64,000 bases of DNA from Vitrella brassicaformis (taxonomy: Eukaryota; Sar; Vitrellaceae): contig CDMY01000366.1 in assembly GCA_001179505.1 (NCBI GenBank), positions 393,031 to 457,030 of the forward strand, in the 5' to 3' direction. Both the position numbers and the translations under genes were made by a program. Positions 35,150 through 46,850 of the stretch are shown piece after piece (the first letter of the stretch is position 1; each line of letters opens with the position of its first letter). The notes beneath the pieces were generated by a model, which saw nothing but the letters and a program-made list of their open reading frames with translations, made no database searches and was not told the DNA's origin.

Positions 35150-37041
35150 ATGGCGGATCTGTCGGATGCCGAGAAGAAGTTTCTGGGTACACTCAGACCA
35201 AGAGATGCAGGGATGTGTACACACCACCCCCTGCGTGTGTGCTCCTGATGCATGCAGCCTTTGACTTCAGCAAGAGCTCAGAATGGCAGTCCTATCTGGG
35301 TTCACTCTACCCGACGCCGCCGCATGACAAGATCCTCAAGTGGAAGAAAAAGTGGTACCAGAAAAATGTGGTAAGTGCGTCGTACGCAAGATGACACGCA
35401 CAAGAGAAGCCAGGCACAAGCAGGTGGGCAGGCAGCAGCTGATCTGGCTGTTGCCGTGCCATGCAGGACAAGGATTTCCCCCTGGACTCGTCGGCCGGCG
35501 AGCCAGCACGCGACAAGCCGTCATCGGCAGGGCCCAGTGGTGCATCATACACACAATCATCGCCCAACAGGAGCACTGCAGGCACGCAAGACACTGGAAG
35601 AGAGGGCACGAGCACGGCAGTGAGTGATTGAATGGAAGTGATTGTGTTGTGCGTATCCTGCAGGTCGGTCGTCATCCGGTGGCGTCCACCGGCCGATGAG
35701 CAATGCCGAGAGCATATCGGTGACGGCACAGCTGGTGGCCATCGTGTGTGCCATCATCTACCTCATACCCATGCTAGGCGTCGCCAGAGTAGGACCACCA
35801 AGGCAGGAGCATACGACTCACCATCGCTGCGTATATCACCATGTGTTCGTTGCGCCGTGTCGTGTCAGCGGGCTTACACCTTCTCGCTCGGCGCCTTTGG
35901 GATTGGCTTTTTTGCAGACGTCGTCAGCAAATGCGGGGTGAGCACCACACAAACACAGCCACACCAATCCCTGCATTCCTTATGTGTGGTGCTGTGTGCC
36001 ATCCTGCCCGTCAGATGCCCAAGTTCAGCACGGAGTACCTGCAGCGTGCGGTGCAGGAGGACGTCTTCTTCATGATCATCTACTGCATGTTCTTCCTCAC
36101 CTCACCGCCCTTCGTGGTGCTGCTCGTGCCCCCCGCCATGACCGCCTTCATGGCCATCGTCGAATTCTCCGAAGTCCGCGCCGGACCCATGAAGCAGATT
36201 GTCGTCCAGAAGATGCCTTCCATGGCCGCATCGTTCGAGTCAGCACACACACAGCTGTTACAGCACATGTGCTACACATACACACGTGTTGCTCCAATGG
36301 TGTGATGTCACGTTGCTGTGCAGTCAGGTGACGACTTTTGCTCGTAACATGGGTCGCCAGGTGAGCAGAGAGGAACACACAGGACACGGTTGGTCTATCC
36401 ACTCATCTCATCCGTGTGTGTGACATGGTTGCCATTGTCAGCGTTACCAGATCATGGGTTGGCGGGCGGACTGTGAGGTCGGCATCGGATTCCTGCTCAT
36501 TCTTCTCGCGTTCGGGTCGGTCAGCACACGGCCGCCGAGTGTCCTGTTCGCTCCTGCGCATTTCATTCGTGTGTGTGTGTGCAGGAGGAGGATGAGTCCC
36601 CTGACAGTGTTCATATACTGGTCCACCATGAGACTCAGGTCAGACGCACTTGCAACCCAGACTCACACACTGCTCCGCGGCAGTCACACATTTTCATCTG
36701 TCTGCTGTCTGTCTGTCTGTCGTGTGTTGTCTTGATTGGATGTATGGATGTGTGTAGGTACATGATGAGTGCCTTCACGCAGGCCTCGTTCCGCAAGCTG
36801 GACACGTCCATCACGAGACTCCTCGCCGCACCCATGGTCCCATCCGCCGTCATGACCATCTACCAAAAGGTAGGCACTCACACACATCTTCGTGACCATC
36901 CAGAACATACCTGACCGGCGTGCCGTGTGTGTCGTGCGCATGCAGATTCGGAGTTATTGTTATTCCTTTGTTGACGAGGACCAGTTGCGTCAGCAGCAGG
37001 CGGGCGGGGGAGGGGCGGGACGGATGTGCACCATCATGTAA
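35150..37041 (+). CDS. TMEM33 / Pom33-type ER membrane protein
   Basis: About ten short exons. Exon 1 (35150-35186) MADLSDAEKKFL joins in phase to AFDFSKSSEWQSYLGSLYPT and LKWKKKWYQKNV. After a Ser-rich linker come the membrane segments: VTAQLVAIVCAIIYLIPMLG, YTFSLGAFGIGFFADVV, VFFMIIYCMFFLTSPPFVVL, GIGFLLILLAFGS. TMEM33-like motifs are LPxxQ-like MPKFSTEYLQRAVQEDVFF and the region after TM4, SPLTVFIYWSTMRLRYMMS, then FRKLDTSITRLL and PSAVMTIYQKIRSYCYSF. The family sits in the ER/nuclear envelope and shapes tubules or assists nuclear pores. The N-terminal extension of about 100 residues is not typical of animal members. Confidence 0.75.
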
Positions 37042-37887
37042 CGTGACTGATGGGGGGTGAGTGGGGGATTGATTCCTAATCGACCACTCGGTGTATTTAT
37101 CTACTGGGTGATTTGCGAATGAATGAGTGTCTGCGGCACACTTTTTTGGGTGGCACTGATTTGAATGTATACCTCAACACCACCATGAGCTAGGGATGCA
37201 TCCACACGCACACAACACAGCAGACACACACAGACACACACACAGACACACAGACACACATGAGGGACAGCCGGGACACCTTCAGTTCTTGAAAGATGGA
37301 AACGAGGAGCGCCCGATGTCGGCCACCAGATCGTCTACCAGCTGCCTCGTGACCGCAGCAGCGCATCTGATGGATCAAAGAGACGTCGTTCCAACGCACG
37401 CGGTGTGTGACCTTTCGGGACGCATCCTGGCCGCCCTGAGCTCGTCCGCGCAAAACCCAACATCATCGATGCGTTGTGCGCAAAAGCTGTCATGTGGAGG
37501 CGTTGAGGCAGAGGATTATCTGACGATTCGGCAACATCATGGCGTCACCATCACCGAATGGAAAGCGATGCACCTCGTCGCGTGATCACATCCTTCACTG
37601 GCAAACGTCATTTCCAAGCTGGTTGGCCTCTCGCGCATTACTGGGTGGTGCGCCGATAGCTCATCGGCGGGAGGCGGCCAATGCGGTGAGCATACCGATG
37701 CGCACACTGACACGCGTGTGGACCAACTCTCATGCATGACCTGTTTGTTCTTGCTTCTGTGGCGCTCAGCCAACCGAGGTACGGGAAGCGAAAACATGCC
37801 GCTCGGATGTTGACAGATCGATGAGGCGCCACGAATGCATTCACTTATATGATGTCTGTGTTATGTCTGTTTGTGGGTGTGCAGATC
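37042..37887. other. Spacer with one possible small frame
   Basis: ATG at 37316 opens an 89-codon frame (MSATRSSTSCLVTAAAHLMD ... to TGA at 37585) with non-repetitive composition. It has no recognised homology and could be a small gene or an upstream exon of the next gene. (CA)n lies at 37205-37260. Confidence 0.35.
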
Positions 37888-39160
37888 ATGTCGGGTGCGG
37901 CTGATGGAGCTGGTGGCTCGATTGCTGACGAGTCGGCCTCATCGGCTGCGTCTGCCGCCAAGGGTAACCAACACTTTTGCTGCAGAAAGGCACAGCCATT
38001 CAAGCACACAGCTGTCTGTATGTGTGAGGCGTGTTGCAGGTGCGGCCAGTGCATCGTCGGCGAAGCAGCAGGGCGGCATTAATGCCGCTGACGTGCCGCA
38101 AGCTGTCGCCCCGACTGTAGCCGAGTACGTCAGGAGTTACTCACAGCTGGAGGCCCTCATCGACGCCCATCCCACCCAATTCACCGCCGCCGTCCTGCTG
38201 CCCATCCTTACCCAGCTGCTGCCCGTCGTGGTGGCCTTGATCTTTGGCGCGCTGGTGCAGGTGCCCCTCCCCCAGCTGACCCAAGGTGTGGCCATCATTG
38301 TGGCCATCGCACGCCGGCTCGTCATGCTTGAGAGGGGCGGCGACTGGGCCAGATGGCGGCCGCACTTGGAGATGCTTTATTTGCTGAGAGGAATGAGGCC
38401 TGTGGTATTGGGTGACGACAACTTCGGTGTGTTCCAATATAGATATATTGGTGTGTTCGACCGCCGGGCGTTCTTCATCAGCGAGACGGAGGCGGTCTGG
38501 CAGTGGAAGATACTCAGCTGGGGCGTCACTGTCGCTGATGGAGGACAACAGACACGACTGATGGACCTCTCCTGCATCGGCGACAGCATCATCCTTCTCC
38601 CCCACGCATGTCGTTTCACGCCCACCCTCCTCGCCTCTGCCAGCCACCTCTTCCCCTCTGACGCATTCGACCCCACCGACCCGCCCACACAGCTGGCCGA
38701 GTACACGTACCCCAACTACACATCAATGGTGGCATTCGTTCTTTTCCGCTGGCTTTTTTGCGGCGGCCACATCCGTCGCGTCAGAGAGTGGTGGTCTTAC
38801 CGGTCTGCTTATGCTGCATTTCGGCGTGTGGATGAGCTGCTGGCGGCCTCTCCCAGCGATGCGGCACAGTGGGGGGCGGGGGTGGCCATCTTCGACGGGA
38901 AGCGGCCGGACGGGAAGGGGTTGTCACACTGCCGGTGGGTGGTGCTGGGCAGTGAGGTGATGGGCGAGGGCCACATGGCAGTGATTGAGCTGGTCGATTG
39001 GTGGGGTTATTCTCGTGATGTCATCATATACTCAACCGAGCCGGCCCCCCACGCTCAGACGCGCAATGTCGTGATGAGAATGCTGGGGGCTCAGCTGGGC
39101 GGTGTGGTGTGGCGGGGGGAGCATGAGGCCAGGCAAGCGACGGCCTGCACTCTGATGTGA
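37888..39160 (+). CDS. Orphan protein with hydrophobic segment(s)
   Basis: Two exons. Exon 1, from ATG at 37888, reads MSGAADGAGGSIADESASSA to SAAK. It joins in phase 1 across a GTAACC donor to GAASASSAKQQGG, and the second exon runs to LM-stop at 39160. A long hydrophobic stretch (FTAAVLLPILTQLLPVVVAL through LPQLTQGVAIIVAIARRLVM) may be one or two TM helices. A soluble Trp/Tyr-rich domain follows (VVLGDDNFGVFQYRYIGVFD, EREWWSYRSAYAAF-like, WWGYSRDVIIYSTEP). The ATG is directly preceded by GTGCAG, so a further upstream exon is possible. I do not recognise the family. Confidence 0.6.
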
Positions 39161-39786
39161 TCGGGGGCTTTGACGATATGTCGATTGTCCATCCACGACA
39201 GAGGGATGCTTGGCGGTCAGTGAGAGGGGAGACAGACAAACAGCCAGCCGGGCAACGGGCTTTTCTTGGCCTTCTGTGTTATTTGGGCGATTCTGTCTGT
39301 CTGTCTGTCTGTATTTGCCGATGAGCGTGTGTGCCCGGTGCGGTGTATGCGTATGTGTGATGTCGATGTGTGTGTGTGTCTTCTCTCTTCCTTTTGTGTG
39401 TGGCGATTGAGTTTCTCTTGCCGTCCTACGTCACACTCACACGCACCGCACACAAACAAAGGGGGACCGAGGGGACCCACACACACAGACACAACCCACA
39501 CATAGAGGGAGAGAGAGATATGCCCGTCTGCCTGTGCAGTGTGTAAGGTATAGGGTGCATGCCCGTGTGGTTTGTGCAGTTTCTGGCGACGTGGCTGGCT
39601 GGCTGGCTGACTTGATGGATGTGAGTGGGTGGCGAAGACAGCGAGTCCCGGCCGGTGTCGGCTGGCCTGGCGAGCTGTTAGCCGCATGTATACGCGGAAG
39701 GAACACAGACCGACCAATTTGTACATATTCATTCACATACACGCCATGCAGCAAAATGAGTATCTCAACACACGCACTGTGATCAC
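39161..39786. other. Spacer, simple repeats
   Basis: TCTG and TG/CA repeats and GGCTGGCTGGCTGGCTG. Positions 39256-39290 (TTTTCTTGGCCTTCTGTGTT) resemble 47100-47120 downstream of the second secreted gene. No gene is recognised. Confidence 0.5.
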
Positions 39787-41330
39787 TCATGCACACACGC
39801 CACGCCCCTGTACACAGCAGCTGGCACATAACACGCAGGGACAGCTGACTCTCGACTCACCTTCCCCCCTCCACTTTCTGCCCCTCGTACGCCCCCAGCC
39901 GTCCAGCCAAACATGCGCCCCGGATAATGCCGCAGGAAGGTCCACAGGCGCTCGACCGCCTCCCACATCTGCGAACCCTTGCGGGCCCTCCTGGCGGGCG
40001 GCTGCTGGTTGGTGTCTTCGGCCTCCTCCCTTGTCACTCGTTGGATGTGAGACGCCTTTTGCTCTCCGGCAGTGCAGATGGCATGGGGGGAGGGAGTGGG
40101 GTCGGGGCGAGCATCTGGCTTGGCCACAAGCTGACACGGGCGAGCACCTCGGCGGGATGGCTGCAGGGTGGGCGTCAATTGGTCGGCATCCTAGGGCAAA
40201 TACCTGACAGACAGACAGACAGATGGATGGATGGATGGACAGAAGCAGTCTGTGTTCCCCCATCCCTTCTCACACAGTACACATACATGTCTCTGGGTCG
40301 CCGCTTGTCGCAGTCTGAGAGCCTCTTGTCCGGGGCCGCATCCTCTTGCTCCTGCCCGAATGCAACCATACACGCACACACACATACACACATCAAGAGA
40401 AAGGGCAATTGGCGCCGGACCCAGGATAGCTGTGCTGATGTGCGGTGCATAGTACCATCACGAAGTTCTCTCTCGCGTTCTTGGCCACCTTGTTGCTGCA
40501 CTCATCAGACACCCACACACACACGCGTGACAATCCGCCCCGCTCCCACCCACCCCACCCCAGCAATCATACCGGCGTCAGGTGGCTCTCAGATGGGTTG
40601 TTTGAACCAAATGGACTCGAAGAACTTCACCTTGCGCAGCATGCCGCCCGTCACGAAGCTGCGGACAGCACATGTGATGGATGAATGGATGGATGAGCGC
40701 ATGGCATGGCTTACTGTCTGTTGGCCTCCAGGGCCGACATGTTATGGTCCTTGTCCCCGAACGACCACACACACGACACACCGACCCCCTTCTGACGCAA
40801 CGCCTGGAACAGAGTCGCAAAGCAGCCACGCTGCACACACGCACACACGGACAGACAGACAGGATTGCCCTGATTCCATTCGACGCGTCCCTGTGTGTGG
40901 GCCTCCTGCATACCTTCCATTTGCCCGGGTGGAGGTCGCCTCGGCCGGTCGCCTCGGCATGGCTGCGGGCCGAGATAACGGGAATGTGGCGGCTCGTCAG
41001 GTAGGCCCTCACCCCCTGGTACCCTGGCTGCGCCAGATCTCTAGAGTCTTCTCCAGCCTACACACACCAAACATGCACACCGTTTGCACTGGTGGGTGGT
41101 CTTGTTGTGTATGTGTCTGTGCGACTGACCATTCAGGTGAAGCGTTCGATGCGGGAGATGCCCCTGAGGTCAGCGTGGGCGTCGTAGGACACCTGCCGTG
41201 GCACGAAGGGCACGGTGACGCACCCGCCGTGACCTTCCTGCACACAAGCCTCTGCAAAGCACTCGGGGCCGTCGTATCCAGCGAGAACACCTGCGGGATG
41301 TCCGGCGTCCAGAACCGAGATAGGGTTTCG
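39787..41330 (-). CDS. Unknown gene, copy 1 of duplicated locus, possibly decaying
   Basis: Clear exons on the minus strand: GYQGVRAYLTSRHIPVISAR to HPGKWK; RGCFATLFQALRQKGVGVSC to ALEANRQ; VKFFESIWFKQPI-stop; VAKNARENFVM; EQEDAAPDKRLSDCDKRRPR; and a last large exon with MWEAVERLWTFLRHYPGRMF. Copy 2 has a matching exon series (44046-45705). In copy 1 the exon at about 40589-40620 hits TGA (40589-40591), where copy 2 stays open (KVKMLEGPSERQLMM). The residues after the stop, read one base over, match copy 2. So copy 1 is either truncated or frameshifted. The start is uncertain. Family unknown. Confidence 0.4.
40746..41026. repeat. 281-bp tract identical to 45053-45333
   Basis: It covers exon-intron-exon of the minus-strand duplicated gene. 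By eye I find no mismatch and no gap against 45053-45333 (constant offset 4307). The flanks on both sides diverge at once. Confidence 0.85.
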
Positions 41331-41332
41331 AC

Positions 41333-41342
41333 CTGCGAGCTT
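41333..41342 (+). promoter_or_regulatory. CTGCGAGCTT in the spacer of duplicated locus copy 1
   Basis: The octamer TGCGAGCT is at 41334-41341, about 280 bp upstream of the secreted-protein ATG at 41623. Confidence 0.45.
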
Positions 41343-41622
41343 GGCGTGCCGAGGCAGAATCTATTCCGGAGACAGTCCGGGGCCGCGAGTGGATGCTATT
41401 CCGCCAGAAGATCTGCCTCTGTTCAGCATAGATCATCCTCTCTCCGTTCCCCCGAGAGACCTATCTCTCTTCTGTCGCGGGGAAGACAGTCTACTGCAGT
41501 GCCGAATTGGCCCAGCTTGTATGCTCACCCCCCGTCAACAACCCATTGCCTTCTCCGTCCTTCCGCTTTCGTGTTAACTGTATCATCGACTTGCAGTCAC
41601 GTCGTTCTCTCTATCTCTCAGG

Positions 41623-42748
41623 ATGCTACAGATCTTTCTGTGCCTCATCGGCCTCGCTGCTGTGTGCGGTACTGCCTCCTCCAACACCAACACGACGGCT
41701 ACTGCGGCCAACCCGTCAGCTGCTGATGTCACCACCAACGAGACGGTAGGGAGGCTGCCTGTCACTGTGTGTCGGTTCTCTTTGCATCTGCTGCTGTGAA
41801 TGTTTGTGTGTGCAGTCGGTGTCGATGCCCGAGGCAGATCTCGATGCCACTCCTCTCAATAAGAACGTGGGCAGTCTTAGTTGCTGATGCGTGTGTCTGT
41901 GTATGTGTGTGTATGCGGCGTCTGCGTGCAGGTCGCTGATGGCGAGGACGGCGACGAAGAAGAAAGAGCGCGGCGACGTCTGCAGTTCGGCGTCGGCGAC
42001 ATCCAGATTCCCGATGTTGAAGATATTGAAGCACAGCTTGATGCTGCCGAGAATACATGGTCCGAGGTATACCCGTTCTCGCACGAGGGCGTTCAAGGTT
42101 GCAATGACCAGGACCTCATCGACATGGCAGCGGCAAAGGGACATGAGTTTGCAGAGAAGTGGGGGGGCGGATGGCGCTTCTACGATGCCGAGATTGATGG
42201 AACCCCCAACAAAATTAAATCCGGGGGGGACGTGGGGCTCTTTGGCGTGGAACCGCGCAAGTGCTCGATAACGGGCAGGGTGGAGATCACGATGGTCAAA
42301 GAGGATTACGTACGCGGCATACACGCGAGTCAGAAGCTGTCCTTTCGATTCGACTCATTGTGCATGTGTGTCTGAGTAGTGGAGGAAAATCTACCTTCGC
42401 AACAGATGCCACGAGCCCATCAAAATTTTCGCCCGCTACAAGACGACGTCCGGTGAGTGGGACTGCGAGTCGGAGACAGTCAATCCCGAGAAGGACTTTT
42501 ACATGTCCGACGGCGGCAAGGATATCCGGGTGGATGGCGACAGTAGCCGCATCTACTGGTACGCGGAGAGCACCGTCAGCAGCAAGAAAATTTCAGATCC
42601 CGATGCTTCTCCAAGAGAGTGTGACGGGCGCGATCTGAAGATGAGGACCAAGGACAAAGGCGACCTGGACACAGATGGGAATTGGCGCATCTCTATACCC
42701 CCCTGCGACCGTCGCCTCCGGGGGGTGACAGCCGACGATGAAGATTGA
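41623..42748 (+). CDS. Secreted protein, copy 1 of a paralogous pair
   Basis: Four exons, all phase 0: 41623-41745, 41816-41866, 41932-42309, 42380-42748; 306 residues. The signal peptide is MLQIFLCLIGLAAVCG, followed by a Thr/Ala/Asn-rich prosegment, then EDGDEEERARRRLQ, an acidic/tetrabasic stretch that could be a processing site. The mature part has few Cys. The last exon (RNRCHEPIKIFARYKTTSGE, then SRIYWYAESTVSSKK) has the layout of a DUF1036-like beta fold (C-x2-P, W, wY-x-A); this is a weak resemblance. Exon 1, intron 1 and exon 2 are nearly identical to copy 2, while exons 3-4 are strongly diverged. It ends CDRRLRGVTADDED. Confidence 0.8.
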
Positions 42749-44045
42749 GTGCTGATGCGGGGTGGGTCATTGTGTTGATGTACATGCTGTTTTGTTACCT
42801 GGCGCCCCTCTGTCGAGGGGGTCTGTGCGTGGGTGGGTGGGTGTGCTACACATGGGTAACAGACCGCTTGCTCTCTACATGGTGGCCCCCCTCGGTTTCG
42901 GTGTCTTGTTTGCTCAATCGGAAGGGGGCCTGAGTGCATGGGTGTGTGTGTGTGTGGTCAGTCATGTGTGTAGTGGCAGTCCGTGTGAGGAGTTGGTACG
43001 TTGAGTAGCATACGGTTTGCTCTCGTGTGCACACTTTGTGTCGCATTTGATGAAGCCCGACATGTATGTGGTGCATGCGTGCGTGTGGATGGATGAATGG
43101 TGGCACTCACTTGAGCAGTGGCTGCATGGTTTACGGATTAGCTCAGGCACTTCATGGGTGTCTGGGTCATCGGCTGCCTGTCTGTCTGTCTGTCTGTCTG
43201 CCTACTCCTCTTCTGCCTGCTCGAGTGCTCATTTGCGTGCTCGTTTGCTCGCTTACCTGTTTGAGTGTACGTCGGAGCGGGGGAAGTGTGTGCTGCGTGT
43301 GGGGTGCGGCATGTCGGGCGGTGTCATCCGATGTGGATGAGACAGCTGCGTTTCGTACTAGGTTTCGTACCTACCCCTCTTTTATCTACTCGACTGCCTG
43401 ATTGGTGGTTTGTGTGTATGAGTTGGTCGCTGTTTGCGTCCTCCCTCCTCTCGCCTCTCTCTCTTCGTTTGACCTGTTTTGACCGAATCCTGGCGGCTCC
43501 CCTCGCATGGCCACCTGTGTGGATGTGTGGATGTATGGTCGCTGTCGCAGTTGATACACCTCGATCTGTGTGTCCGTGGTGAGGCAGAGTATTCGAAGGG
43601 ATGCAGAGTATTCGAAGGGATGGAACAGACAGACAAGCGTGTCTCTTCTGTGTGTGGATGTGTGGGTGTGGGTGTGGGGTGGGCCGAATTTGATGAAGCG
43701 CATCTGCGTGTAATGTAATTGACGAGTGGCTGCCTTCATGTGTGGCGAGTGTGCGTGTCTTAAGGATTGAAAGAGACACTTTATGGGTGTGCGGCCTCGT
43801 GTGGTGGACCGATTGAAGAATGCACTTGCACGCACACGAGGCCTTCAGCGATAGCGAATGTCACAACTGAAGACACAAATCTGTCGAGCCAGCCACTCAG
43901 TCCCTCACCTCACACACACACGCAGGCCCCTTTTCCCTTGAGCTGACATCCATTCATACAACACATACGCAATACACCCACGCACAGCTGACTCCCTGTC
44001 CCCCTCTCCCTCCCATCCCCTCTCAACCCCACTTGAGTCACTCAG
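42749..44045. other. Spacer between duplicated loci, low complexity
   Basis: TG/CA, TCTG and GGTGGGTG repeats. Short blocks such as TCCTGGCGGCTC (about 43489) recur downstream of copy 2 (about 47133), so the duplication includes the 3' flank. No gene. Confidence 0.55.
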
Positions 44046-45705
44046 TCAGGCGGCCCGGCGCGCCCGTCCAACGCGCCGCGCTCTCGCGTTGAGCCGCCTC
44101 TTCGGGAACGACAAACGTCTGTAGCCAAAAATCTGCCCCTGCCAGTGCAGCAGATAGCTCCTGAGGCCCTGCATCGCCTCTAGCGTCAGCAGGGCCGTCC
44201 GAGACTTCTTGACGGGCGGCTGCTTCGCCGTGTCTCGTCGGACGGAGGCCCCCGACAGCGGCCTCTTTCTGCCCGTCAGGTCATCTTGGTCGTGTGTGTG
44301 CTTGAGCGTGGCTACGGGTGGGGGGCTGTTGCCCGTGGGCCTTGTGTGGGGGGCGGGGAGTGTGCGAGAGACGGCAGCATCCTTGGCGAGCGATGGGCTC
44401 GACCACAGTGACACCCGGCGCAGTACGTCAGCGGCATTGGCGGTCGGGGAACAGTGTGGGATGGGCCTTTTCTCCAGGTAGTCCGAGTCCCTTGGCCAAA
44501 ACCTGAGAGGGAGATCCAGACAGACACACACAGACACACACACAGCCAGACACACGGGCACACAGATGAATGGGAAGCGGTCGGTATGGTGTGATATGTC
44601 CGCCACATACGTGCATGTCCTTGGGGCAGTTTGTGTCGGCGTGCAGCTGCAGCACGGTCTTCTGCCGGGATTGCGAGTACCTCGTCTGGTCGCTCTGTCA
44701 ACATAAAGGGACCGCATATATACGAACGAATGACCCGCCCGACCGACACTCATGACTGAAGGGGGGTGCGGGTGCGTACCATGGTGAAGTTCTCCCACGG
44801 TTCCTTCGCCAGCGTGTCCAAATGGTGCCCGAGCTCCTCATGCTCCTACACCCACACGCACATATAGGTTTGTGCTGTGCTGTTGGCACCGATTCCCCCA
44901 TACCATCATCAGCTGTCTCTCAGATGGCCCTTCGAGCATCTTGACCTTACAGACCTGCAGGCATACATAACAAAGACGGACACATGTGGGTGTTGTGCAT
45001 GTGTGTCGTGTGATGCCTTACCGTCGGTTGGCCTCAAGTGCCGACGTGTCGTGGTCCTTGTCCCCGAACGACCACACACACGACACACCGACCCCCTTCT
45101 GACGCAACGCCTGGAACAGAGTCGCAAAGCAGCCACGCTGCACACACGCACACACGGACAGACAGACAGGATTGCCCTGATTCCATTCGACGCGTCCCTG
45201 TGTGTGGGCCTCCTGCATACCTTCCATTTGCCCGGGTGGAGGTCGCCTCGGCCGGTCGCCTCGGCATGGCTGCGGGCCGAGATAACGGGAATGTGGCGGC
45301 TCGTCAGGTAGGCCCTCACCCCCTGGTACCCTGCGCCAGAGTCTTCTCCAGCCTGTTACACCAAACATGCACACCGTTTGCACTGGTGTGTGGTCTTGTT
45401 GTACATGTGTCTGTGCGACTGACCATTCAGGCGATGTGTTCGATGCGATGCCCAGATACCCTCGAAACATGTTGACCCCAAACTTCATCGCTGGGCCGCT
45501 GCCGACTGGCCGAAGTGGTCAGGCGCCGTCAAGTAAGATGCCCCTGAGGACAAACGATGCACCTGCACAGAGAGAAAGGGCGCTCTTGACCCATCTGGTG
45601 TGGCACAAGGGGGCACGGTGACGCACCTGCCGTGGCGCTGGCCTTCCTGTTGGACTGACAGGGTCGCTCTCTCACAAGCGGCAAGCTTCTGGAAAGCCTC
45701 CTCCG
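44046..45705 (-). CDS. Unknown gene, copy 2 of duplicated locus
   Basis: Exons on the minus strand: QGVRAYLTSRHIPVISARSH to HPGKWK; RGCFATLFQALRQKGVGVSC to ALEANRR; VKMLEGPSERQLMM; EHEELGHHLDTLAKEPWENF-TM; SDQTRYSQSRQKTVLQLHAD to KDMH; and a last exon RFWPRDSDYLEKRPIPHCSP to RRVGRARRAA-stop at 44046. Its TLEAMQGLRSYLLHWQGQIF is clearly homologous to EAVERLWTFLRHYPGRMF of copy 1. The join into the last exon needs phase 2, while the best GT donor gives phase 0. Either a non-canonical donor is used or this copy also carries a frameshift. The start is uncertain. Function unknown; the C-terminal region is basic (KQPPVKKSR), possibly nuclear. Confidence 0.45.
45053..45333. repeat. 281-bp tract identical to 40746-41026
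   Basis: The partner of the copy 1 tract; it includes an intron with CACACACGC and GACAGACAGACAG simple repeats. Confidence 0.85.
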
Positions 45706-45715
45706 CTGCGAGCTT
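45706..45715 (+). promoter_or_regulatory. CTGCGAGCTT in the spacer of duplicated locus copy 2
   Basis: The octamer TGCGAGCT is at 45707-45714, about 120 bp upstream of the secreted-protein ATG at 45837. Confidence 0.45.
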
Positions 45716-45836
45716 CAAGTTGGCGCATCCCCGAGGGTTTGGGTCTTTCCCAGGGCGTCCGAATGCTATTGCGCCAGAAGATCTGCTTCTACTCAACCTA
45801 GATCAGCCCCTTTCTCTCCGAGAAAACTATCTCTCG

Positions 45837-46850
45837 ATGAAGCTTGAGATCTTCCTGTGCGTTGTCGGCCTCGCTGCTGTGTGCGGTACTGCCTCCTCCA
45901 ACACCAACACGACGGCTACTGCGGCCAACCCGTCAGCTGCTGATGCCACCACCAACGAGACGGTAGGGAGGCTGCCTGTCACTGTGTGTCGGTTCTCTCT
46001 TCATCTGCTGTTGTGAATGTGTGTGTGCAGTCGGTGTCGATGCCCGAGGCAGATCTCGATGCCACTCCTCTCGATAACAGCGTGGGCATTCTTAGTTGCT
46101 GACACATCTTCTTATTGGTGACACTGTGTGTATGTGTATGTGAGAGTGTGCAGGTTGCTGATGGCGAGGACGGCGGGAGTCGCCGTCTGCAGTCGGATGA
46201 GCAAGTCTTCAGAGAAACCGTTTCACACGAGGGCGTCAGGAGGTGTGACAAGTCGGCCCTCATCGAGAAGGGCGAGGCAATAGGCCGTGAGCGTGCAAGG
46301 GAGTGGGGGGGCGGATGGCGCCTCGAGTCTGTGGAGGTTGTGGGGGACCCCGAGCCAACCACGACCAGGAGAAGTGCCGACACACCGAGTAGCTGCTCCA
46401 TATCTGGCACCGTGGAGATCACGCTTGTCACGGTATCATCCACGCGGATCTGTGGACACAGCTGTGTGAATCCACCTTTGTGTGCTGTGTGTGCAGTGGA
46501 AAAAAATCGGCGTCCTCAACAAATGCGACGAGCCCCTCAGGATTATCGTCCACTACAAGCCGAGGTCCGGCGACTGGGTCTGCAGTGACTGGTATAGTGT
46601 CAGTCCCGATGACGACAAGGGGTACTTCCCCTTCCAAGTGGATGGCGAGTGGGAGATCTACTGGTACGCGCACACCACCGTCAGCGGCGCGCGGTGGCGC
46701 GGCTACGGCGACGATATCAAGGAGTGCGAGGGAGAGGATTTGGACATGCAGGTGGCAACATTGGATGAGGACCTCGACTATGACGGCAATTTCTTCCTGA
46801 GACTGACATGCGACCGGCGCCTCCTCCGAGGACGCCAACTCGATCGCTGA
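45837..46850 (+). CDS. Secreted protein, copy 2 of a paralogous pair
   Basis: Four phase-0 exons: 45837-45962, 46031-46081, 46154-46432, 46497-46850; 269 residues. The signal peptide MKLEIFLCVVGLAAVCG and the prosegment (SSNTNTTATAANPSAAD) are almost identical to copy 1, as are intron 1 and exon 2 (SVSMPEADLDATPL). Exon 3 is shorter (EDGGSRRLQ, then SHEGVRRCDKSALIEKGEAI and EWGGGWRLESVEV). Exon 4 (NKCDEPLRIIVHYKPRSGDW, then WEIYWYAHTTVSGARW) keeps the same framework: N-x-C, P-[IL]-[KR]-I, YK-x3-G-[ED]-W, IYWYA. It ends CDRRLLRGRQLDR. This looks like an extracellular or vacuolar protein of a fast-evolving family. Role unknown. Confidence 0.8.

Noticed and set aside
35307-35757. Minus-strand frames opposite the TMEM33 exons
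   Set aside because: The plus-strand exons join in frame and carry the family motifs; minus frames are by-products.
41980-46200. PEXEL/RxLR-type export motif at RRLQ in the secreted paralogues
   Set aside because: R-R-L-Q is followed by F or S, so RxLx(E/Q/D) is not met in either copy; better read as a dibasic processing site.
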